NCBI GenBank assembly: GCA_001003855.1
Contig: LCPX01000009.1
Coordinates: forward strand, 4,750-36,688
Reading direction: 5' to 3'
From: Candidatus Moranbacteria bacterium GW2011_GWE1_49_15
GTDB lineage: Bacteria; Patescibacteriota; Minisyncoccia; Moranbacterales; GWC2-37-73
Length of the DNA: 31,939 nt
In this document: positions 22,111 to 28,124 of the stretch, one piece after another
How the letters are laid out: the number at the start of each line of letters is the position of its first letter
Numbering within the stretch: position 1 is the first letter of the stretch
Made by a program: the position numbers and the translations under genes
Notes under the pieces: model-generated
What the model saw: the letters and a program-made list of their open reading frames with translations, nothing else
The model's database searches: none
What the model was told of the DNA's origin: nothing

Positions 22111-22905
22111 ATGATAAAGAGGACCAGCCGCGTCAGTTTGCGCAGAAGGAGACATTTTGAGAAAAACATTGAAAAGTGCCAATGGGAGTTGCGCAAAAGC
22201 CTGCAGGAAACGCAGGACAAGATATCAGATCTCTCCCACGAGATGCTGACCCCCACGGTCATAGCAGGCTTGCAAATCAAAAGCATCCTGGAAGGAAAGA
22301 CGGGCTTCGTGGACGAGAGCGTGAGAACGGTATTGAAAAGTACGCGCCAGCATCTCAAGTATGCGGAATGCGTGGCGTCGCAGACCCTGACGGCGGAAAA
22401 ATTGCGGTGCATGAAATTGCCCCAAAAGGAGCTGTACGACATACGTCTCCATATCATCGACTTCGCCCTGGCCATGTATGAAGAGCAGTTGGAAAAAAGG
22501 AACATCGGCCTCGACAGTTCCATGGGTTCCATTCCGCCGAATACCCTGTTTGTTAAACCGCATAATTATTCTTCGGTGATGAAAGTCATCATGAATTTCA
22601 TCATCAATTCGATCAAATATGCGGGCAAGGGCTGTTCGATCGCTTTCGGCTACAGGCTTGAAAGCCGCGGATGCGTTCTCACCGCCTACAACAGCGGCAA
22701 ACCAATTCCCAAAAAAATCGAAGATACGATTTTTGAAAAGTTCGTCCGCGGAAAAAAAGACGGCAGTGGCTCGGGTTTCGGACTGTACAGTTCGCGCAAG
22801 AGGGTCGAGAATATGGGCGGCAAGATGTGGCTCGAAGCTGACAACGAAGGCCACCCGATCTTCATGATCCTATTGCCCATCAATAAGGCAGGGATTATCG
22901 GTTGA
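22111..22905 (+). CDS. Orphan soluble histidine kinase
   Basis: A 264-residue kinase with only transmitter domains. A short basic N-terminal helix leads into a HisKA-like domain with His43 (DLSHEMLTPT). HATPase_c follows: N box NFIINSIKYA (162-171), G1 YNSGKPIP (193-200, where the usual Asp is Asn), F box FEKFVRG and G2 GSGSGFGLYSSRKR. There is no membrane segment or sensor domain, and no response regulator is encoded nearby. The Asn in G1 may weaken ATP binding, so it could be a scaffold or a weak kinase. It has its own promoter, a strong AGGAGG and a terminator. Confidence 0.9.
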   Translation: MIKRTSRVSLRRRRHFEKNIEKCQWELRKSLQETQDKISDLSHEMLTPTVIAGLQIKSILEGKTGFVDESVRTVLKSTRQHLKYAECVASQTLTAEKLRCMKLPQKELYDIRLHIIDFALAMYEEQLEKRNIGLDSSMGSIPPNTLFVKPHNYSSVMKVIMNFIINSIKYAGKGCSIAFGYRLESRGCVLTAYNSGKPIPKKIEDTIFEKFVRGKKDGSGSGFGLYSSRKRVENMGGKMWLEADNEGHPIFMILLPINKAGIIG

Positions 22906-22918
22906 AAGAGCAGAACCT

Positions 22919-22951
22919 GACCCGGAACAACGCGTTTCCGGGTCTTTTTTT
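22919..22951 (+). terminator. Intrinsic terminator of the histidine kinase gene
   Basis: GACCCGGAA pairs perfectly with TTCCGGGTC around an 8-nt loop, followed by a run of T. Confidence 0.92.
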
Positions 22952-22983
22952 ATTGATGGTAAATTCACAGAACGCTTGATAAT

Positions 22984-23017
22984 AAAACCCCGCTGACAAT
23001 ATCGATTGTCAGCGGGG
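22984..23017 (-). terminator. Intrinsic terminator of the acidic-linker protein gene
   Basis: A perfect 13-bp stem (22988-23000 with 23005-23017) with a 4-nt loop. On the minus strand it is followed by TTTTATTAT, 22 bp after the stop of the gene at 23040. Confidence 0.92.
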
Positions 23018-23039
23018 CATTGTCGTGGGTACTCCTCCC

Positions 23040-24005
23040 TCATTTGCGGGAAAATTTCAAAAGTGCCATTTCCAGTGTTTCGTCGGTAGGTTGGCTTACG
23101 AAAATCAGATATTTCAATTCCTCCAACTCTATTCCCTGTTGGCTCATGAGATCCTCAAGCTTTTTCTCCGGTTTCTCCCAAAAACAGATCCTGTCGTTGA
23201 GGGTCCATGTGAATATGGAACAGTTTTCCTCTACCAGGTAGGTCTTGTTGAAAACATCATCTTCGTCCAAAAGGCAAATTACCTCTTTTTTCTCAAGGAG
23301 CGTAATCTTCCTCACTCCTTGTCCCTTTTCTCTTAACCGTATGACTTCCCGAGAGGAATTCTCCCAGGTCCTGGTATTCAAAGCGTGCTCCCGATAAGCC
23401 AGGATATCCACAAAGGATTTGAGCCTGGTTTTCTCGTACGGGAAGCTCAGCAGCGATCTTATTTCAGCCGGTTCGGAGGGTCTTTTCTGCAGGTGCATGA
23501 TCGGGTCTTCAGGATCCGTCGGGACCGGATTTTTCTGTCCGTTCCTGACGGGAACCGCCGTCTTCTCGGTTTTCGGCGGAGCCTTCATTTCCCTCGCGGG
23601 CTCGAGATCCTCTTCCGCTTCAACCACGGCCTGCGGAGCAGGTCCTTCCTCCGCTTCCGGTGGCGGAGCAGGAGTGTCCTCCTTGACAGGATCCTCCGGT
23701 TTTTCCGGCGCGGCCACGACGTCCGCTTCCTGCGGAGGAGGGACTCCTTCTTCGGTTTTTCCCGCCTCTTCGATATGCAAGATTAAACCCAGCACGTCGT
23801 CCCCGAACTTCCTCACGGATTCTTCCAAGGCCGCCGGAATTTTCCTTTTGTCCACCATTTCATTGAATAGCCCCAGTAGCATGAAACAAAATTCCGAAGG
23901 CAACTTCTCGCCTTCCGCCAATTCATTGACCCATCCCAAAACGTCCTCGAGGTCAGCATACAGCTTGTGCGACTTTTTCAGGATTTCCGTAGCTCCGTTT
24001 GCCAT
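23040..24005 (-). CDS. Unknown protein with Pro/Glu-rich linker, 321 aa
   Basis: Not recognised. Three parts are visible: an N-terminal helical region (about 1-85, with MANGATEILKKSHKLYADLE); a long linker rich in Pro, Glu and Ala (about 85-170, typical of disordered tethers); and a mixed alpha/beta C-terminal domain (about 175-321, with KITLLEKKEVICLLDEDDVF and ELEELKYLIFVSQPTDETLE). There is no signal peptide or membrane span. It has a promoter (24063-24091), a strong AAGGAGG with a 7-bp spacer and its own terminator, and it converges on the orphan histidine kinase. It could be a signalling partner of that kinase, but nothing in the sequence proves it. Confidence 0.85.
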   Translation of the reverse strand: MANGATEILKKSHKLYADLEDVLGWVNELAEGEKLPSEFCFMLLGLFNEMVDKRKIPAALEESVRKFGDDVLGLILHIEEAGKTEEGVPPPQEADVVAAPEKPEDPVKEDTPAPPPEAEEGPAPQAVVEAEEDLEPAREMKAPPKTEKTAVPVRNGQKNPVPTDPEDPIMHLQKRPSEPAEIRSLLSFPYEKTRLKSFVDILAYREHALNTRTWENSSREVIRLREKGQGVRKITLLEKKEVICLLDEDDVFNKTYLVEENCSIFTWTLNDRICFWEKPEKKLEDLMSQQGIELEELKYLIFVSQPTDETLEMALLKFSRK

Positions 24006-24062
24006 GGCGGTGCCTCCTTATGAGTATGGGAAATGGAAAGTTTATGTGAAATAACTAGCGAA

Positions 24063-24091
24063 AAGGTAGCAGGAAAAGCCTTTTTAGTCAA
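24063..24091 (-). promoter_or_regulatory. Promoter of the acidic-linker protein gene
   Basis: On the minus strand TTGACT (24091-24086), a 17-bp spacer and TACCTT (24068-24063). The -10 is weak. It predicts a leader of about 50 nt ending in AAGGAGG. Confidence 0.6.
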
Positions 24092-24099
24092 TAAAACAA

Positions 24100-24144
24100 A
24101 AAAAGCCGCCCGGGAGCCAGAAGGCAAAAAAATCTCCCGGGCGG
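24100..24144 (-). terminator. Intrinsic terminator of the UMP kinase cluster
   Basis: An 11-bp perfect stem (CCGCCCGGGAG at 24106-24116 with 24134-24144) around a 17-nt loop. On the minus strand it runs into CTTTTTTTG. It lies 70 bp after the end of the kinase gene. Confidence 0.92.
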
Positions 24145-24213
24145 AAAGTTGGAAAATTCGGCGCTGCGAAATTCCTTGTTAATTATAGCACATAAAACCT
24201 GGTTTTCTATAAC

Positions 24214-24909
24214 CTAGATTATGACCGTTCCCTCGAATTTCTCCCCCTCCAGATATTTTTCCAGATTTTCCAGGTTCTTGCCGTTCATGATCGCAACTTC
24301 CATTTTCTCCTCGTCAGCGAGTTTGGAGGCGACCGGATCGAACGGGACGTTGGCTCCTGGATCCCACTTGTCCCCCACTATCTTTCGAAATTCGTTCCAT
24401 TTTATTTCTTCGATTTTCTTCGCATCCGGATTGGTCCTGGGATCCGAGTCACACACATGGTCGATGTTCGAGAGGTTGGCGATTTTCTTGGCGCCGAACT
24501 GCTTGCCGATGAGCACCGCGATGAAATCGGTCGAGTTTCCAGGTTTGTATCCGGCGGCGACCAGGATCGATTCCTTGGCCTTGAGGAATCCTTCCAGGTC
24601 ATAGGGATTTTTGTTGATGGTCGGGTGCGCGTGCTTTCGAAAAACGGTCCTGATGAAATGCGCGTTCATCCTGGTGGCGTGAAGTCCCAACCAGTCCTTG
24701 TCCTCGTTTTCTATGGAATCTATCTTGGCTCCAGCCTCGATATATTTTCGAGCCAGCTTCCCTCCGCCCGTCACTATGATGAACCTTTTCCCTTTTTTAA
24801 TCTGCTTCTCAATAAGCTCTTTGAATGATTTTACAAATTCCCAATCGATCTCCTCCGGAACGATGAGTGATCCTCCCAACGAGATGACGAACAAGTTTTC
24901 TTTTTCCAT
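24214..24909 (-). CDS. pyrH: Archaeal-type UMP kinase (amino acid kinase family)
   Basis: Phosphorylates UMP to UDP with ATP in pyrimidine nucleotide synthesis. The 231-residue protein has the amino-acid-kinase fold signatures: VISLGGSLIVPE at the start, VTGGGKLARKYIEA, WLGLHATRMNA, GYKPGNSTDFIAVL, and a DHVCDSDPRTNPDAKKIEE loop. These match the short archaeal form more than the usual bacterial PyrH. Another small-molecule kinase of the same fold cannot be fully excluded. It ends a minus-strand cluster with a hydrolase and a Nudix gene; pyrG, two steps later in the same pathway, is at 28125. Confidence 0.85.
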   Translation of the reverse strand: MEKENLFVISLGGSLIVPEEIDWEFVKSFKELIEKQIKKGKRFIIVTGGGKLARKYIEAGAKIDSIENEDKDWLGLHATRMNAHFIRTVFRKHAHPTINKNPYDLEGFLKAKESILVAAGYKPGNSTDFIAVLIGKQFGAKKIANLSNIDHVCDSDPRTNPDAKKIEEIKWNEFRKIVGDKWDPGANVPFDPVASKLADEEKMEVAIMNGKNLENLEKYLEGEKFEGTVII

Positions 24910-24957
24910 TTGATATTTTTTATTTCTTACACTTTCGTTAATTTACCATCTAATTGT

Positions 24958-25512
24958 TCAATGGGCAATTCTTAATATCTCTTCCAACGCGACCGGCAGC
25001 TGCCGATCCTCGATATGCTCCGCTCCCGGAAGGATTATTATTTTCGCGCCCAGTCTTGAAAACATTTCCTTATTCTTCTCAAATCCTCCAAACGGATCGT
25101 TGTCTGAAATTATCAACACATGATTTTTTGTCGCATCTTTCACTTTTTCCAAATCGATCGGGGTTTCAGTCCATTCCCTGGCGATTTCAATTTCCTCTTC
25201 GGGAAGGTTTTCCAAGACGAACCATCCGGCAAGATAGAGCGCTCCTCCCGTCTTACCTCCTGTTTTTTCTAAATAGCGCATGATTGCCTGGCATCCGATA
25301 CTATGTCCGACAAAGAAAGTATTCTCATCGACGCTCCCGACTAGCTTCGAAAGATGCGGAACCCATTCTCTTATTTTCGGTTCTTCCGTGTTCGGCATCT
25401 GCGGCGCGATCACTTCGAAATTATTCTTCTCAAGTTTGCTTTTGAGCCAAGGCAAACATCCGCCTTCCGGCGATCCGCCCCAACCATGGATGATGAATAC
25501 TCGTTTTTTCAT
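24958..25512 (-). CDS. RBBP9/YdeN-type serine hydrolase
   Basis: A small alpha/beta hydrolase of 184 residues. The start KRVFIIHGWGGSPEGG carries the oxyanion HG motif. The nucleophile Ser71 is in GHSIGCQA, with an acid Asp near 137-139 (ISDNDPFGG) and the base His166 (GAEHIED). The substrate is unknown. A longer frame to 25602 overlaps the Nudix gene and adds unrelated residues, so the ATG at 25512 is chosen. It lies 17 bp after the Nudix gene, suggesting one transcript. Confidence 0.9.
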   Translation of the reverse strand: MKKRVFIIHGWGGSPEGGCLPWLKSKLEKNNFEVIAPQMPNTEEPKIREWVPHLSKLVGSVDENTFFVGHSIGCQAIMRYLEKTGGKTGGALYLAGWFVLENLPEEEIEIAREWTETPIDLEKVKDATKNHVLIISDNDPFGGFEKNKEMFSRLGAKIIILPGAEHIEDRQLPVALEEILRIAH

Positions 25513-25529
25513 AATTTTCAAAAATATTT

Positions 25530-25967
25530 TTATATCAATCTGAAATCCTTCTTGATCCACTCCGGGAAATCCCCATTTAGGATCTCGTCGAAAGAAAGCC
25601 ATTTGAAAGCGCTATGTTCCCAACTGAGTTTCACCTCCCCGCTTTTGTAATCGACCAAAAACGTGATTCCGACCAATTGGGTGTTTTCATTTTTCATAAA
25701 GCTCCAAGTGCGGACCGGACGCACTATGTCTACCTCCAAATTGGACTCCTCCATCACTTCGCGCAAAAGTCCCTCTTCGATCTTTTCACCGAATTCGATT
25801 TTACCGCCTGGAAAATCAGCCCCGCCGGCTTCATATGAATCCGTCTCGCTTCTTTGGAGAATGAGAAATTTCTCACCTTTTCTGACGATAGCTTTGGCAG
25901 CTACGAGAAACCGCCTCTCGCCTTGCAAGTTATTCACCGCTTCTCTTTTTTTAAGAAAATCAAACAT
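25530..25967 (-). CDS. Nudix hydrolase
   Basis: A 145-residue Nudix enzyme. The Nudix box at about 55-77 reads GKIEFGE, seven residues, REVMEESNL. It keeps the catalytic RE and EE, but the late Gly is Asn. FLVAAKAIVRKGEKFLILQR is the usual first beta strand pair, so it is closest to MutT-like nucleotide cleaners. Between the Ada-type zinc protein (30 bp upstream) and the serine hydrolase (17 bp downstream), it looks like the middle of an operon. Confidence 0.92.
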   Translation of the reverse strand: MFDFLKKREAVNNLQGERRFLVAAKAIVRKGEKFLILQRSETDSYEAGGADFPGGKIEFGEKIEEGLLREVMEESNLEVDIVRPVRTWSFMKNENTQLVGITFLVDYKSGEVKLSWEHSAFKWLSFDEILNGDFPEWIKKDFRLI

Positions 25968-25997
25968 GGATCAATAAGGGGTTAAATTATTTATTTA

Positions 25998-26438
25998 TCA
26001 ATTACATTTGCTCTCCGTCCTTCCTTGCCTGAGCGCTTCGTCGGCGTTTGTAAAACACACGAGATTTTTCGGCTTTATTTGCTTGGCCCAGGAACAGTTC
26101 GGGGCATAGAATTTGGTGGAATTCTTGCTTCCCACATAGGCGCATTTTCCCGTGCCTGCGGTTTGGGTCTTGATAGGCTCCGTTTCGGTCATTGTAGTAT
26201 CTTTTTGCTCGGCGGAAACCCCTTCTGGGGCCCCAGGAGCCCCGTTTTCGACAGTTTCCACCGCCAGAGGTGCGGACACCTGTTTTTCGATAACCAAAGG
26301 CTTCTGCTGCCATTTTTGGCCTTGGAGAACCCCGATTTCGAAAGAAATGGCCGAAATAAGCAAAAATCCGATTACGAGGACTATTTTCATTTCATATTTA
26401 AGGAAAAAATCTTTGGTTTTAGAAAAAGTCTTTTTCAT
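25998..26438 (-). CDS. Membrane-anchored Ada-type zinc-binding protein
   Basis: A 146-residue protein with one membrane span (about 18-37), a Pro/Glu/Thr-rich linker (60-95) and a C-terminal small metal-binding domain. Four cysteines at 99, 115, 128 and 145 (CAYVGS, PNCSWAKQI, LVCFTN, ESKC) have the spacing of the Ada N-terminal zinc fold. The FYAPNCSWA and FTNADEALRQGR pieces match that fold. It lacks Ada's methyltransferase and DNA-binding parts and is likely outside the membrane, so a role in DNA uptake or binding, or simply metal binding, is possible. It heads the minus-strand cluster through UMP kinase. Confidence 0.82.
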   Translation of the reverse strand: MKKTFSKTKDFFLKYEMKIVLVIGFLLISAISFEIGVLQGQKWQQKPLVIEKQVSAPLAVETVENGAPGAPEGVSAEQKDTTMTETEPIKTQTAGTGKCAYVGSKNSTKFYAPNCSWAKQIKPKNLVCFTNADEALRQGRTESKCN

Positions 26439-26450
26439 GGGTGCTGTGCC

Positions 26451-26477
26451 CCCGTGAGCGCGGAGCGCTTTTACGGG
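26451..26477. repeat. Imperfect hairpin upstream of the bL27 promoter
   Basis: CCCGT/ACGGG and AGCGC/GCGCT arms form a two-part hairpin ending two bases before the -35 box at 26479 and 12 bp upstream of the divergent zinc-protein gene. It may separate the two transcription units or bind a regulator. Confidence 0.45.
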
Positions 26478-26478
26478 A

Positions 26479-26506
26479 TTGACATAAAAGGATTATTTGT
26501 TATAAT
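26479..26506 (+). promoter_or_regulatory. Strong sigma70-type promoter of rpmA
   Basis: A perfect TTGACA (26479-26484) and a perfect TATAAT (26501-26506) with a 16-bp spacer. The leader is about 95 nt and contains a TTTTTTC/GAAAAAA hairpin near 26552-26568. Confidence 0.88.
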
Positions 26507-26608
26507 TTGAAAAGCTGTTTTTTGGACAAGGACTTGCGGTTATGGACGCGATTTTTTCTTCGAAAAAAGCTTATTTATTTTTACTTACCATTATAACGCT
26601 GAAAAAAT

Positions 26609-26974
26609 ATGGCACATCGTAAAGCTGGTGGATCTACCCAACTCGGACGTGATTCGATCTCGAAACGTCTCGGAGTGAAAATATTCGGAAATCAGAAAGT
26701 AGCGGCCGGCAATATCATTATAAGGCAAAGGGGCACGAAATTCCACCCCGGAGTCAACGTGATGAAAGGCGGAGACGACACCTTGCTCGCGCTTACCGGA
26801 GGATACGTGAACTTCTCGACCAAGCAGGTCAGGGATTTCACCGGGAAATTGGTAAAAAGGAGATTCGTGAGTGTGGTCAAGGAAATCACCAAAAAAGCCG
26901 TAAAAAAAACCGCCACAGTCAAGAAGGCTGTCAAAAAAGCCACCCCTAAGAAAAAGGCCGTTGCCAAAAAATAA
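26609..26974 (+). CDS. rpmA: Ribosomal protein bL27 with lysine-rich C-terminal extension
   Basis: A large-subunit protein whose N-terminus reaches the peptidyl-transferase centre. The start MAHRKAGGSTQLGRDSISKR is the conserved bL27 N-terminus with no cleavable extension. GVKIFGNQKVAAGNIIIRQRG and HPGVNVMKGGDDTLLAL complete the fold by about residue 88. A normal bL27 ends near 85-90; this one has 30 extra residues built of Lys, Ala and Val (KKAVKK, VKKAVKKA, PKKKAVAKK), like histone H1-type tails. It has its own strong promoter and terminator, and rplU is not adjacent. Confidence 0.97.
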   Translation: MAHRKAGGSTQLGRDSISKRLGVKIFGNQKVAAGNIIIRQRGTKFHPGVNVMKGGDDTLLALTGGYVNFSTKQVRDFTGKLVKRRFVSVVKEITKKAVKKTATVKKAVKKATPKKKAVAKK

Positions 26975-26990
26975 CATCGACATCTTTTAT

Positions 26991-27021
26991 AAAAAACAGT
27001 CCCGCCAGGGGCTGTTTTTTT
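26991..27021 (+). terminator. Intrinsic terminator of rpmA
   Basis: AAAAAACAGTCCC pairs with GGGGCTGTTTTTT (one wobble) around GCCA-type loop bases and ends in seven T. Confidence 0.9.
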
Positions 27022-27133
27022 ATTGCAAGAATAAGCTCATTTGTGGTGTATTATAATGATTTTCAAACTTTATTCGTTTCCACAGGCTGCCGCAGATCAG
27101 CATTCCGGCCGCTTTTCCCGAAATCCTATTGAC

Positions 27134-27162
27134 TTGACAAAAATGGATTTCGGGTGTATAAT
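27134..27162 (+). promoter_or_regulatory. Perfect consensus sigma70 promoter
   Basis: TTGACA (27134-27139), exactly 17 bp, then TATAAT (27157-27162). It is the strongest-looking promoter in the window and serves a structured leader and a 63-aa gene. Confidence 0.93.
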
Positions 27163-27189
27163 GGAAACATAGTTGAATATCAGTCCTTT

Positions 27190-27223
27190 GAAAAAGGCGT
27201 TCCGTGCAGGGATTGCCTTTTTC
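27190..27223 (+). ncRNA. Structured leader hairpin (possible attenuator or small RNA)
   Basis: GAAAAAGGC (27190-27198) pairs perfectly with GCCTTTTTC (27215-27223) around a 16-nt loop, about 20 nt after the predicted transcription start. The hairpin ends in a short T-run like a weak terminator. The leader continues for another 60 nt to the ATG. It could attenuate the downstream gene or be the core of a small RNA. No known riboswitch is recognised. Confidence 0.5.
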
Positions 27224-27284
27224 TGCTTATTATGGCCATTTCTGGGGAGAATATGGCTAATCGGCGGAAGAAACGGAGGTTTTT

Positions 27285-27476
27285 ATGGCAACAGCGAATG
27301 CAGGAGTATCACTGGTAAATCTTTTTTTTGGAAAAAGCAGGAAAGCTACCAAAAGGCAGATAGTGGGCATGTTTTATATATTAGACTATGTCCACAGGAA
27401 CCCCGCTCAGGCACTGAACACGCCTTACGAGCAATTTCTGGATCCCGCAGTGATCCGAGAGCTAAAGGAACAATGA
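27285..27476 (+). CDS. Small hypothetical protein, 63 aa
   Basis: Not recognised. The 63-residue product (MATANAGVSLVNLFFGKSRK and onward) has an amphipathic N-terminal half and a helical C-terminal half rich in charged residues (PYEQFLDPAVIRELKEQ). It has no Cys and no clear membrane span. The support is strong: a CGGAGG ribosome site five bases before the ATG, a perfect consensus promoter, a 115-nt structured leader and a terminator. It should be one of the most highly transcribed genes here. Confidence 0.8.
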   Translation: MATANAGVSLVNLFFGKSRKATKRQIVGMFYILDYVHRNPAQALNTPYEQFLDPAVIRELKEQ

Positions 27477-27502
27477 TTTCCGCCATCAGAAACTCCCCAA
27501 CT

Positions 27503-27547
27503 AAAAGACCCGCTCGTTCGGAACTTCGAACATGTGCGGGTCTTTTT
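27503..27547. terminator. Bidirectional intrinsic terminator
   Basis: AAAAGACCCGC (27503-27513) pairs with GCGGGTCTTTT (27536-27546), with an inner GTTCG/CGAAC stem. T-tracts on both strands end the 63-aa gene and the converging pyrG-Nudix transcript. Confidence 0.9.
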
Positions 27548-27583
27548 CTGTGCAAAGTGAGTTCTTTTTGTGCAATTGCCCAC

Positions 27584-28123
27584 CTAATATGTTATTATTT
27601 TGAGTTGATTCGCAATTCTGCCAAGTTCATCCGAAGAAGCATTCCAATTTTCGGGATTTAACTTTATCGTTTCGGCAATATCTTGTAGGCCCATCCATTC
27701 CACTTTTTGCACTTCCCCGTCATTGAATGCTATGTCTTCGATTTCACCTGTAAAATTGTAATAATTTTCATAGATGAATTCCCTATTGGCTCCCCCGTCG
27801 TATTTACGAACTTCTCCTTTTAACAAATTTTCAGTTTCCAAAATAATGCCGGTCTCGTCCTTGATCTCATTTTTTATTGTTGCTTCTATACTTTCGCCGG
27901 ACGGAACATGGCCACCAAATCTGGGGTCCCAACAATTAGGTTTCAAATCCTTAAATGGCGATCGGAGGTGAACCATCAATTCTATTTCCTTATCCAGCTT
28001 TCGGTAGAAATAAACATGAATGACGCGATGCCAAAATCCTTGTGAGTGGGCGACGCTTCTAAGTGCTGTTTCTCCCGTCGGATCATTGTTTTCATCGACT
28101 ATATCGAAATATTCTTCTGCCAT
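27584..28123 (-). CDS. IPP-isomerase-like Nudix hydrolase with altered Nudix box
   Basis: A 179-residue Nudix protein of the IDI-like type: EYFDIVDENNDPTGETALRSVAHSQG start, FWHRVIHVYFY and a box at about 71-93 (GHVPSGE, seven residues, NEIKDETGI). The usual RE is NE and the first E of EE is D, so metal binding may be changed. It starts one base after the pyrG stop, so translation is coupled to pyrG. A nucleotide-related substrate is suggested by context only; true IPP isomerase activity is not supported, since the rest of that pathway is not here. Confidence 0.86.
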   Translation of the reverse strand: MAEEYFDIVDENNDPTGETALRSVAHSQGFWHRVIHVYFYRKLDKEIELMVHLRSPFKDLKPNCWDPRFGGHVPSGESIEATIKNEIKDETGIILETENLLKGEVRKYDGGANREFIYENYYNFTGEIEDIAFNDGEVQKVEWMGLQDIAETIKLNPENWNASSDELGRIANQLKIITY

Positions 28124-28124
28124 A

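Noticed and set aside
26542..26622. 26-codon upstream frame overlapping the rpmA start
   Set aside because: It has no ribosome site and runs into the rpmA start in another frame. A leader-peptide role cannot be supported.
27173..27661. 162-residue frame covering the leader and the 63-aa gene
   Set aside because: It runs through a terminator and out of frame over a gene with good start signals.
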